Source: Verrucomicrobiota bacterium
GTDB taxonomy: Bacteria > Verrucomicrobiota > Verrucomicrobiia > Chthoniobacterales > Chthoniobacteraceae
Reading direction: 5' to 3'
Assembly: GCA_009885995.1 (NCBI GenBank)
Contig: VFJQ01000027.1
Location: 1 to 58,986 of the forward strand
Length of the DNA stretch: 58,986 nucleotides
Part shown: positions 36,451 through 44,347 of the stretch, in pieces
Numbering within the stretch: position 1 is the stretch's first letter
How the letters are laid out: the number at the start of each line of letters is the position of its first letter
Notes under the pieces: generated by a model
Seen by the model: only the letters and a program-made list of their open reading frames with translations
What the model was told of the DNA's origin: nothing
Database searches by the model: none
Program-made: the position numbers and the translations under genes

Positions 36451-36632
36451 GTGATGATGCCTTTCGACTTCTTCACGAAGAAGCAACCGTAGATCACCAG
36501 CGTGACGGCGGTGAGCGCGGTAGCGATGCCGAATCCCACCTCGACACCGTTGAGGAAAGCCCACACCGAGCATCCGGCCGACAGGAGGATCGACAGCGCG
36601 ATGAAGAAGAGGTGGAAGGCTTTCAGCGACAT
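36447..36632 (-). CDS. Small two-helix membrane protein of the oxidase operon
   Basis: 61 residues: two hydrophobic helices (FHLFFIALSILLSAGCSVWAF and a second around residues 33-53) and a short basic tail (VKKSKG). Length and layout match tiny accessory subunits of heme-copper oxidases. It starts one base after the ctaF stop codon and overlaps the downstream gene by 4 bp, so translation is coupled. Function unassigned. Confidence 0.82.
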   Translation of the reverse strand: MSLKAFHLFFIALSILLSAGCSVWAFLNGVEVGFGIATALTAVTLVIYGCFFVKKSKGIIT

Positions 36633-36633
36633 C

Positions 36634-37023
36634 CTAGTGGTGCCAGTGCTGCGTGCCGAAGATCGGGTCCGCGTAGGCCAGCCAAAACAGGAGGAAGAGG
36701 CCCATGACGAAGAACGCGGTGAAGTAGAGGAAGCGCCAGATGGTCGGTTTCTCTTCCTTCAAATGCATGAAAATGGCGCCGACGAGGCATACTTTGAACG
36801 TCGCGACGAGCATGCCGATCTTCATGTTCCAGCCGTGGCCGTTGAACATCTTGTCGAAGTCCACGTAGGACAATCCGACGGTGATTACGGTGAAGACGAG
36901 CAGGATGCCGCCGACCTTCCAATAGAGGCCGATGTGATGCTCGATCTCGTGGACGTTGGCCGGTGGCGCGTGCGGATCGGCAGGTTCGTGCGATGCGGGT
37001 GCGTGGCTGTGCGGGTCGCTCAT
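36634..37023 (-). CDS. ctaF: Cytochrome c oxidase subunit IV family protein
   Basis: 129 residues with a His/Pro-rich N-terminus (HSHAPASHEPADPHAPP) and three membrane helices: YWKVGGILLVFTVITVGLSY, MLVATFKVCLVGAIFMHL and FLYFTAFFVMGLFLLFWLAY. This is the prokaryotic COX4/CyoD-like pattern (FKVxLVxxIFMHLKxEKP). A structural subunit of the aa3 oxidase. Spaced 3 bp from ctaE. Confidence 0.9.
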   Translation of the reverse strand: MSDPHSHAPASHEPADPHAPPANVHEIEHHIGLYWKVGGILLVFTVITVGLSYVDFDKMFNGHGWNMKIGMLVATFKVCLVGAIFMHLKEEKPTIWRFLYFTAFFVMGLFLLFWLAYADPIFGTQHWHH

Positions 37024-37026
37024 GGA

Positions 37027-38109
37027 TTACAGCAGGTAGAAGAGCGGAAAGACGAAGATCCAGACGAGATCGACGAAGTGCCAGAACAAGCCGGCCACCT
37101 CGACGCGGTTGGCGAGGTGCTCGGGGTTCTTTTTGTAGAGCCGCGCGCCCGGACCCCACAGGAAGCAGAAGACTAGCACGCCACCGAGCACGTGCGCGCC
37201 GTGCAGGCCGGTGATCATGAAGTAGGTCGAAAGGTAGGTGCTGTGCTTCGGCACAAACGCGCTCCAGTGATGCACGTCCTCGGCCTTGATGAGGATCGGC
37301 GCGGCATCGTGGTTGGGTTTCTTCGGCCAGAAATGCGGCTTCTCGTTCTCCTCGTTGAGCGGGTCTTCGTTCACCGGGTCCGGCTTCACCTCGAAGGCGA
37401 CGAGCTTCACGCCTTTGATCCGCTCGAGACCTTCAGCGACCGACGGCCAGAATCCTGCGCCGTGCGTCTTCGACTCAAACTTGTAAAGCTTGCCGTGATC
37501 GGCCTTCGCGGCGTGGCCGGCAGCGGGCGCCGCGTGCTCGCCGTGCGCGGGCGCGTCCTCGACCATGCAGCCTTTCTTGTCGGCGTAGATTTTCACGCCG
37601 GCGATGTCCGTGCCGGCGAAGGTGAACTCGACCGCTTCGAGGTGGCCGCTGATCTCGTTGCGCGGTGCGAGACCTTTGGCCTTCATGTGCTCGTTGCCCA
37701 GGTGCTTCTCGTATTCGGCCATCTTGTCCTTCCGCAGGATCGCACCGAAGTGCGCAAATTTCGGCGGCCACTCGAGCGTAAGCTTGATGATCAAGAACGC
37801 CGCACCGCAGATGATCGTGAGCCCCATCCACTTCTTGTATTCGGCGTAGCGCCGCATCTTCAGCGCGACCCATGCGCGGATGACGGTGACGGACGAGAGG
37901 ATGAGGATCGCTGTGTTAAACGTGCCGATCGGCACATTCAGCAGGCCGTGCGGCCAGTAGCCGTCGTCGGCGCCAAGGCGCAGGAAGATGAACGCAGAGA
38001 AGAGGCCACCGAAGAGCATGACTTCGGAAGCGAGGAACAGCCAGATGCCGAGCTTCGCATTGTAGAGCCCGGTATCGGGACGGGCCTGGACTTCGTGAGG
38101 AATCTGCAT
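37027..38109 (-). CDS. ctaE: Cytochrome c oxidase subunit III with a large loop insertion
   Basis: 360 residues against about 200 for typical five-helix CtaE proteins. Helices: LGIWLFLASEVMLFGGLFSA, around residues 62-83, 94-112, YFMITGLHGAHVLGGVLVFC and FWHFVDLVWIFVFPLFYLL. Between helices 3 and 4, residues ~117-290 form an extra hydrophilic domain with a His/Ala-rich stretch (HGEHAAPAAGHAAKADHG). The core subunit III motifs on each side (HG.HV; FWHFVD) are intact, so the enzyme should assemble normally. The insertion may dock cytochrome c or ACIII; that is inference. The gene lies 19 bp after ctaD. Confidence 0.95.
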   Translation of the reverse strand: MQIPHEVQARPDTGLYNAKLGIWLFLASEVMLFGGLFSAFIFLRLGADDGYWPHGLLNVPIGTFNTAILILSSVTVIRAWVALKMRRYAEYKKWMGLTIICGAAFLIIKLTLEWPPKFAHFGAILRKDKMAEYEKHLGNEHMKAKGLAPRNEISGHLEAVEFTFAGTDIAGVKIYADKKGCMVEDAPAHGEHAAPAAGHAAKADHGKLYKFESKTHGAGFWPSVAEGLERIKGVKLVAFEVKPDPVNEDPLNEENEKPHFWPKKPNHDAAPILIKAEDVHHWSAFVPKHSTYLSTYFMITGLHGAHVLGGVLVFCFLWGPGARLYKKNPEHLANRVEVAGLFWHFVDLVWIFVFPLFYLL

Positions 38110-38128
38110 GTCGGAAAAAGAGCGGGCT

Positions 38129-40039
38129 TTACTTCACCAGTGCCGGCTCGGGCACGGCTTTGGGTTCGGCGGACGGCGGCGGCTCGGTCTGCGGAGTGAA
38201 GTCCTTATCGGCGCCGGGGACGCTGTATTCGTAAGGGCCGCGATAGACGCGCAGTTCCTTGTCGAAGTTGCCGTGCGGCGGAGGCGTGGGCGTATCCCAG
38301 TCGAGCGTGGTGCACTCCCACGGGTTGCGGCCGACTTTACGGCCAGCGCGCCAGCTCGTGAAGAGGTTCCAAATGAAGATAAGTTGCACCGCACCGAGGG
38401 CGAACGCACAGAAAGAGCTGACGTTATTCCATTCGAGACTCGTGTGGCCGAAGACGACCTTCTTCGAGATCTGCTCGTAGGTCGCGCCGCCATCATACCA
38501 GCGGCGATGCACGCCGGCCATGCCTTGCAGGAACATCGGCAGGAAGAGGCCGTTGATGAAGATGACCGAGCCCCAAAAGTGCAGCTTGCCGAGCATGTCG
38601 TTCATCAACCGCCCGGTGATTTTCGGATACCAATGGTAGATGCCGGCGAAGAGCGCAAAAATGGTGCCGGGCGCGACGACGTAATGGAAGTGCGCGATGA
38701 CGTAGTAGGTGTCGTGCAGGTATAGATCGACCGCGTTGAATGCGAGCGGGATGCCCGTCAGGCCCCCGATGCCGAATTGCGGCAGAAACGCCGTGGCGAA
38801 AAGCATCGGTGTCGTGAAGCGAATCGATCCGCCCCACAGCGAAAGGAGCAAGGCCGTGAGCAGGATGACCGACGGCACCGAAATCATGATCGTGGTCGTT
38901 TGGAAGAACGCGCTCACCTTCGCGCCCATGCCGGTCATATACATGTGGTGCGCCCAGACGATGAAGCTGAGGAAGGCGAGCACGAAGATCGCGCCGACCA
39001 TCGCCTTGTAGCCGTAGAGCGGCTTGCGTGTGTTGCAGGCGATTACTTCCGCCACGATGCCGATACCCGGCAAAATGAGCACATACACCTCCGGATGCGC
39101 GAGGAACCAAAAAAGGTGCTGCCACAGAATCGGCGAACCGCCGCCCGCCCAGTCGGCGAGTTGGCCATTCACGACGAGGCCGGTCGGCATGAAGAAGCTC
39201 GATCCAAACGCTCGATCCATCAGGTGCATCACGCCCGCGGCTTCCAGAGGCGGGAAGGCGAGCAGCAGGAGAAACGCGGTGATGAACTGTGCCCAGACGA
39301 AAAACGGCAGCCGCATCCACGTCATGCCCGGCGCGCGGAGTTGGATGATCGTGGCGATGAAATTCACCGAGCCGAGCAGCGAGGCGGTGATGTTGAAGAC
39401 CATGCCGGTGATCCAGAGCGTCTGACCGTTGAAGAAATGATCCCACGGGAAGTTAGGGTCCGCCGCGATGCTATCCGCAATGCCCGAGAGCGGCGGATAA
39501 CTGGTCCAGCCCGACTTCGCCGAGCCGCCGGGCACGAAGAACGACACCATCATGAAAACGCAACTGATGAAGAAACACCAGAAGCTCGCCATGTTGATAC
39601 GCGGGAAGGTCATGTCAGGCGCGCCGATTTGCAGCGGCACGACGTAGTTACCAAATGCGGCGAACGCCGCCGGCACGATACCAAAGAACACCATGATGGT
39701 GCCATGCATCGCGCCGAAGGAATTATATCCATCCTGCGTGAGCATGCCCATGCGACCGAGCGCGTCGTTCGAGAACGCCGCAACGCCGAAAGTCTTTTGC
39801 AGCAGCGCGCCGAAAAACGGCACAGCCTCACCGGGATGTGCGATCTGCCAGCGCATCACCATCATCAGAAGGAAGCCGAAGAACAGGAACGAGAGGCCGC
39901 TCAGACCGTATTGCAGACCGATAACCTTGTGATCGGTCGAAAAGATCCACTGCCGCCAAAACGGCAGCACATGGTGGTTCTCGTCGTGGTGTTCTCCGTG
40001 CCCGTGCGAGTCGTGTGTAGCAGCGTGTGCGTCGGCCAT
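38129..40039 (-). CDS. ctaD: Cytochrome c oxidase subunit I, A1-type
   Basis: 636 residues, 12 or more membrane helices. All metal ligands are present: His112 (MHGTIMVFFG, low-spin heme a), His315 with cross-link Tyr319 (LAHPEVYVLILPG), His364-His365 (VWAHHMYMTGM) for CuB, and His450/His452 (VIAHFHYVVAPGT) for hemes a3 and a. Glu317 in HPEV and Asp in IGAPDMTFPRIN indicate D-channel residues of A1-type enzymes. The His-rich N-terminus (HAATHDSHGHGEHHDENHH) may hold metal. This is the active oxygen-reducing, proton-pumping subunit of the locus, in contrast to the CcoN-like protein encoded upstream. Confidence 0.98.
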   Translation of the reverse strand: MADAHAATHDSHGHGEHHDENHHVLPFWRQWIFSTDHKVIGLQYGLSGLSFLFFGFLLMMVMRWQIAHPGEAVPFFGALLQKTFGVAAFSNDALGRMGMLTQDGYNSFGAMHGTIMVFFGIVPAAFAAFGNYVVPLQIGAPDMTFPRINMASFWCFFISCVFMMVSFFVPGGSAKSGWTSYPPLSGIADSIAADPNFPWDHFFNGQTLWITGMVFNITASLLGSVNFIATIIQLRAPGMTWMRLPFFVWAQFITAFLLLLAFPPLEAAGVMHLMDRAFGSSFFMPTGLVVNGQLADWAGGGSPILWQHLFWFLAHPEVYVLILPGIGIVAEVIACNTRKPLYGYKAMVGAIFVLAFLSFIVWAHHMYMTGMGAKVSAFFQTTTIMISVPSVILLTALLLSLWGGSIRFTTPMLFATAFLPQFGIGGLTGIPLAFNAVDLYLHDTYYVIAHFHYVVAPGTIFALFAGIYHWYPKITGRLMNDMLGKLHFWGSVIFINGLFLPMFLQGMAGVHRRWYDGGATYEQISKKVVFGHTSLEWNNVSSFCAFALGAVQLIFIWNLFTSWRAGRKVGRNPWECTTLDWDTPTPPPHGNFDKELRVYRGPYEYSVPGADKDFTPQTEPPPSAEPKAVPEPALVK

Positions 40040-40043
40040 ACGG

Positions 40044-40514
40044 TTACTTGAAGTCTAGCACCTCTGCCTCGGTCCAAGGCGTGGTGCGGTCTTTGAATTC
40101 GTCGCGGACTTTCTGGACGAATTCAGCCGTGATCGGCTTGTCGGCTTTGTTCTCCCACGCGGTGCGGATGTAATTGAGCACGTCTGCGAGCTTCTCGTTG
40201 TCCTTGAGGATCGGGAACTGCGTATCGACCGCGATGAGCACCCCGTTGAACTGCTGCCCCTTCACCTTCAGAGGACCGGTCAGACCCTTGGTCACGATCG
40301 CGACGAGTCGGCGCGCGTCGCCTTGCACATACTCCGAGCCGTTGAAGGGCGGGAACACCGGCGGCAAGCCGTTGCCGTGCGGCTGATGACAGGCCATGCA
40401 CGTGACCATGTAAGTCGCCTTACCGCGCTCGGCGGAGGCTTTGAGATCAGCAGCGTCGTCCGCGAGAGCAGCGAGCGGGAGTAGCGTGGCGAGAAGGGCG
40501 AGGGTCTTTTTCAT
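40044..40514 (-). CDS. Monoheme cytochrome c, periplasmic
   Basis: 156 residues with a signal peptide (LALLATLLPLAALA). One c-type heme site CMACH (residues ~39-43), with a conserved GLPPVFPPFNGSEY segment following; a distal Met is not assigned with certainty. The C-terminal end reads RTTPWTEAEVLDF, a motif shared with both domains of the neighbouring diheme protein, so the three domains come from one ancestor. Probably shuttles electrons to CtaC or within the ACIII-oxidase assembly. It starts 13 bp after the upstream cytochrome gene. Confidence 0.9.
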   Translation of the reverse strand: MKKTLALLATLLPLAALADDAADLKASAERGKATYMVTCMACHQPHGNGLPPVFPPFNGSEYVQGDARRLVAIVTKGLTGPLKVKGQQFNGVLIAVDTQFPILKDNEKLADVLNYIRTAWENKADKPITAEFVQKVRDEFKDRTTPWTEAEVLDFK

Positions 40515-40527
40515 ATCGATCAGGTGG

Positions 40528-41712
40528 TTACTTTGTGGGTGGAGGAAAGTTTAGCAACTCGGCTTCGGTCCACGGGGCGGTGCGCGCACCGAACTCCTTG
40601 CGCACCGAGGCGACAAACTCGGGCGTCACGCCCTTCTCGTCCTTGTTGCCGAAATTGTTGCGGACGTAGTTCACGACATCGGCCAGTGGGCCGTCCTCCT
40701 TGAGGATCGGGAAGCTGAGCACCGGAGACGGCATCGGGGCGACATACACGACATCTTTTACCTTGAGCGGCGGGTTCACGCCGTTGAGCAGCATCGCGAT
40801 CATGCGGCGCACGTCCCCAGTCGTGTAATCGGTTCCGGCGAGCGGCGGGAACGCGCCGGGCAGGCCCATGCCCGTCGCCTGGTGGCACGCAAAGCACGTC
40901 TGCATATACACGGCCTTGCCACGCTCGATCGATGCTTTGAGGTCGAAGCTCCCCGCAGCGGCGGGTGCTGCCGCAGGTGCCCCAGCGGCGGGTGCTGCTG
41001 CGGGCTTTGCCTCAGCCGCCGGCGTCGCGGCGGCTGCATCGGGCAGCGTGGCATCGGCGGGAATCTGGAGTAGGTCGGCCTCCGTCCACGGCGTCGTGCG
41101 GCTGGCGAATTCCTTGCGCGCGGCGGCGACTTTCGCCTCGGAAACCTCCTCCGCCTTATTCCCCCACTCCTGGCGGATGAAACTCGCGACCGCCGCGATC
41201 TTCCTGTCGGTCAGGGCCGCTTCCCACGCGGGCATGGCGTTGTTGAATTGCTTGCCGTTCACCGTGAACGGACCCGCGATGCCCTTGAGCAGAATCGCAA
41301 CGACGCGCTTCTCGCCACCAACCACCCACTCGGAACCGATCAGCGGCGGGAACTGGCCCGGCACGCCCGCACCGGTGCCGCCGTGGCAGCCGACGCACTG
41401 GCCGTAAACAGACTTGCCCTGCTGCGCGAGTGTGAGCGTGGCGGCTTCACCGGCGCTTTCCTTCTGCGGTAGCGGGAAGAGCACCGCGGGCGACGACTGG
41501 TATTCGTTATAGACGTTGCCGCTCAAGCCACCGTTGAAGATGCCGAAATACGCGCCCGCCCAAAGCACCGCGACGCCGCAAACGGCCGTGAGCCAAAGCG
41601 GCATCGGCGTGCTCTCGGCGATCGGTTCGGCGTGTTCGCGCTTCACCGAGGCGTGAACCTCAGTCACGTCCGGCGTTTCCTGGTAATCGATGCGTTCGGG
41701 ACCTTCGTTCAT
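40528..41712 (-). CDS. Membrane-anchored diheme cytochrome c, CcoP-like
   Basis: 394 residues from ATG 41712; the longer upstream frame overlaps the ccoO-like gene. A hydrophilic N-terminus and one membrane helix (MPLWLTAVCGVAVLWAGAYF, about residues 37-56) match the layout of CcoP. Two cytochrome c domains follow, with CVGCH and CFACH, each ended by an RTxPWTEAxLL motif and joined by an Ala/Pro linker. A predicted electron carrier in the membrane periplasmic side. As the third gene of a ccoN-ccoO-like set it occupies the position of ccoP. Confidence 0.88.
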   Translation of the reverse strand: MNEGPERIDYQETPDVTEVHASVKREHAEPIAESTPMPLWLTAVCGVAVLWAGAYFGIFNGGLSGNVYNEYQSSPAVLFPLPQKESAGEAATLTLAQQGKSVYGQCVGCHGGTGAGVPGQFPPLIGSEWVVGGEKRVVAILLKGIAGPFTVNGKQFNNAMPAWEAALTDRKIAAVASFIRQEWGNKAEEVSEAKVAAARKEFASRTTPWTEADLLQIPADATLPDAAAATPAAEAKPAAAPAAGAPAAAPAAAGSFDLKASIERGKAVYMQTCFACHQATGMGLPGAFPPLAGTDYTTGDVRRMIAMLLNGVNPPLKVKDVVYVAPMPSPVLSFPILKEDGPLADVVNYVRNNFGNKDEKGVTPEFVASVRKEFGARTAPWTEAELLNFPPPTK

Positions 41713-41722
41713 CGCGACAAAC

Positions 41723-42421
41723 TTATTTCTTCGCCGGCGCTGCGGGCGCGGCTGCGGGTGCCGACGCGGACGCGGCGGGTTTGGTTCCACCGGCTTCCGG
41801 CAGCGGTTCGGTGCGGTCGAGCGAGAGGAGGTAAGCGACGAGTTGCTCGGCCTCGGCAGTCGGGACGACTTCGTGGCCTTTCTTCTTCGCAATCACCGGC
41901 AAGACGTTCGCCTTCGCGGCAGTGCCGGCCTTCACTTCGTCAAAAAGATAGCGGTAGGGCGGCATCGGCGAGTTCGGGATGAGCACGCGCGGGTTATAAA
42001 GGTGCAGGAGGTGCCAGGCGCGGTCGCGCTTCGCCGGTTTGCGCTGTTCGTCCTTCTCTTCGTTGCGCCAGTCCTTGCTGCCGACGTTAGCCAGATCGGG
42101 GCCGAGCCGCATGCTGCCGAGGAGCGGCGGGTCGTCGAAGATGTAATCGCGCGCGACGGTGCGGCGGGTGCCCCAGCCGCGCGCGATGTCAGCGCCGTTC
42201 TGCTCATCGCGGATCTGCTGCGTGTGGCAGTAGTAGCAACCTTCGCGGATGTAGATCTCGCGGCCCTGCCGGGTGTTCACGACCGGGTAGCGGGTGCCTT
42301 CGTCCGCGTTTTCATGCTCGGTCAAACCGCCGATCTGCATCTGCGGCACGAGCACCAGCGCGAAGCACGAGAGCGCGAACGACCCGAAGATTCCGGTGAA
42401 GAGATACGATGAACGGCTCAT
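41723..42421 (-). CDS. ccoO: cbb3-type oxidase subunit II-like monoheme cytochrome c
   Basis: 232 residues from ATG 42421, whose first base is shared with the ccoN-like stop (TAATG). N-terminal membrane anchor (FTGIFGSFALSCFALVLVPQ), then the CcoO signature EGCYYCHTQQIR, LGPDLANVGSKDW, HLYNPRVLIPNSPMPPYRYL (axial Met) and an Ala/Pro tail. CcoO normally relays electrons into CcoN. Here the family features are intact even though its CcoN partner is degenerate, so it may carry electrons elsewhere. Confidence 0.92.
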   Translation of the reverse strand: MSRSSYLFTGIFGSFALSCFALVLVPQMQIGGLTEHENADEGTRYPVVNTRQGREIYIREGCYYCHTQQIRDEQNGADIARGWGTRRTVARDYIFDDPPLLGSMRLGPDLANVGSKDWRNEEKDEQRKPAKRDRAWHLLHLYNPRVLIPNSPMPPYRYLFDEVKAGTAAKANVLPVIAKKKGHEVVPTAEAEQLVAYLLSLDRTEPLPEAGGTKPAASASAPAAAPAAPAKK

Positions 42422-43902
42422 TAGTGGTGATCCTCCTCCTGCCCGAGCGGCGCGAACAAGGTGGCCTGGCCGGCGGGCTGGCCGATGCGCAGGAGCATCA
42501 GCAGGAAGTGCAGACCGAAAGCGGTGTGCCCGAGCGTGACGAGGACCAGCGCAAGAGTGCGGCCCGGAAGATACGCGAAGGTATTGTAGATGAGCTGCGA
42601 AGCCTGCGCGGTCGGATCGAGCGCGCGCATCCCGGCGGCAATGCCGGAGAAGAGCATCACGACTACCGCCAACCCGCCGCCGTAAGCCGCGCAAAGAAAG
42701 TGAACCCGGATGAGAGACGCCGAAAGCCACTCACAGCCGACGAGGCGCGGGGTGATGTAGTAGATCGCGCCGAACATGACCATCGAGTAAAAGCTGTAGA
42801 GCAGCATCTCATTGGTCGCCGTGCCGAAGAGCGTGAAGTGCGTGACGCTATCCGGCCCGCGGAGCGCGGTGAAGAGGCTGAGCGCCGTGGCGATGCAGAA
42901 GATGATCGCGCCGAGGAACGTGAACCGCACCGTCGGCGAGTAGTAAATCATGTGGGTGTTGCCCTCCATGGTCTTGAAGAGGTTCTTCCCGACCGTGACG
43001 AGCGGGATGATGAGCATGATGTTCGCCGCGATGCTCAGCGACACGAGCCACGCCGGCACCGGGCCGCCGCTGAGCTTCGTCATCGCCGTGAGTCCGCCGA
43101 AGATCGCCCACGACCAAAACCCGATGCTCGCGAGGTTGTAGCTGTGGATCGGGCGGTTGATGACTTTCGGGATGAGGTAATACGCGGCGGCCAGGCCGAT
43201 CGGAGTGAACCAGTAATTGTTCAGGCCGTTCGCGAACCACGCGGCGACGACATTTTGCATCACGCCCTGAAGCTGCGGCACGCCGAGGAGCACGTGCGCG
43301 GTGAAGAATAGCCACGGAAACCAGAAGAACGCGCCGAGCAGATACCACACGGAAATGAAGACGACGCTGCTCTTGCGCATCTTGTAAAGCACCGCGCCAG
43401 TCACGCCGACGAAGAAGTAGCCGATGAACATCATCCACGCCGCCGGGCGCGGGAGGGCCATGTGCTCGAGCCCGGTGTTCTGGCCCAAGAGGATGCCCGA
43501 GACACCGAGGGCGAGGCCGAAGTTCCAAAACAGCGCACCGAAGATCAGCGCGCCGGGGAACTTGATCGGGGTGCGGCAGAGGCGCGCCATCAGCCAGATC
43601 GCCACGCCCATGCCGGCCAGGCTGCACCAGCCGTAGGTGAAGCAGGCGTGGAACGCCGGGACCACGCGGCCGTAGGTATAAATCGGCCAGTCGGCGAGGA
43701 AGCCAGGGTTCTGGAGTTTGTAGCTGCCGACGAAGCCGAAGAAGGTCGATACGAGCAACCAGGCCAGCGCGGTGAAGAAAAAAACGAGCACCGGCCCGCG
43801 TGCGGAGGCGTCGATGTGTGCGCGCTCGACGGACCACGAGTCGTCGGTCGCAGCGGGGGCGGCAGGAGCGGTCTTCGGAGGTTCAGCAGTGGCGGCGGAC
43901 AT
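42421..43902 (-). CDS. Degenerate CcoN-like heme-copper oxidase subunit I lacking catalytic ligands
   Basis: 493 residues, about 12 membrane helices, clearly alignable with CcoN (for example YYLIPKVINRPIHSYNLASI with the YYFVPK-RPVYSYRLS region). The catalytic residues are changed. The first CuB His position reads WFAN-GLNN (Asn225). The GPHH CuB pair reads GGLTA (270-273). The HVH heme-ligand pair in helix X reads LFGTAT (360-362). His85, corresponding to the first low-spin heme ligand, remains. By this alignment it cannot bind CuB or heme b3 normally and should not reduce oxygen. It may be a structural or quinone/electron-wiring subunit between ACIII and the aa3 oxidase. The gene is 1 bp from the upstream 147-aa gene. 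Confidence 0.85.
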   Translation of the reverse strand: MSAATAEPPKTAPAAPAATDDSWSVERAHIDASARGPVLVFFFTALAWLLVSTFFGFVGSYKLQNPGFLADWPIYTYGRVVPAFHACFTYGWCSLAGMGVAIWLMARLCRTPIKFPGALIFGALFWNFGLALGVSGILLGQNTGLEHMALPRPAAWMMFIGYFFVGVTGAVLYKMRKSSVVFISVWYLLGAFFWFPWLFFTAHVLLGVPQLQGVMQNVVAAWFANGLNNYWFTPIGLAAAYYLIPKVINRPIHSYNLASIGFWSWAIFGGLTAMTKLSGGPVPAWLVSLSIAANIMLIIPLVTVGKNLFKTMEGNTHMIYYSPTVRFTFLGAIIFCIATALSLFTALRGPDSVTHFTLFGTATNEMLLYSFYSMVMFGAIYYITPRLVGCEWLSASLIRVHFLCAAYGGGLAVVVMLFSGIAAGMRALDPTAQASQLIYNTFAYLPGRTLALVLVTLGHTAFGLHFLLMLLRIGQPAGQATLFAPLGQEEDHH

Positions 43903-44346
43903 TTACTTGGCGGGTGCTGGGGTCTCGAAACGGACGGTGTCGGCGCCCTGCGGCGCGGAAGTCAGCGCGGGCGGCGGCGGTTCGGTGGCATTCGGATCGG
44001 CGGGCGGCGGCATCGGCAGCCAAGCATCGACCTTCACCGGCGACGCACCGACCTTCTTCGCTTTCAATTCGGCGATGATGGCTGTCTTCGCGTCACCGAT
44101 CGGGATGTGGACGATCCCTTTCGCTGGATCGACCATGCCGGTCGAGTTGAGTTTGAAGTTCGCGTCGCTCAGCACTTTCTCACGGAGCTTCGTGCGTTCG
44201 TCACCACGTTTGTCTTCGTAGCCACCTTTCGGCCCGGCATTCCAGACCCAGACCACGACGACGAGCGTAAAGGCGAAGAAGTAAAACAGCGCCCACAGAA
44301 AGGTGCCGAAGCCGCTGGATTGCTGACGAGTGGTGTCGGTCGCCAT
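43903..44346 (-). CDS. Membrane-anchored small subunit of the CcoNO-like module
   Basis: 147 residues with one N-terminal membrane helix (FLWALFYFFAFTLVVVVWVW), then an extramembrane region ending in Pro/Ala-rich sequence (ADPNATEPPPP). A KGIVHIPIGDAKTAII segment resembles the conserved start of small cytochrome-associated or SCO-adjacent periplasmic domains but is not a known motif to me. Its stop touches the ccoN-like start and it starts one base after actF, so all three are coupled. Could be an accessory subunit joining ACIII and the CcoNO-like proteins. Confidence 0.82.
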   Translation of the reverse strand: MATDTTRQQSSGFGTFLWALFYFFAFTLVVVVWVWNAGPKGGYEDKRGDERTKLREKVLSDANFKLNSTGMVDPAKGIVHIPIGDAKTAIIAELKAKKVGASPVKVDAWLPMPPPADPNATEPPPPALTSAPQGADTVRFETPAPAK

Positions 44347-44347
44347 G

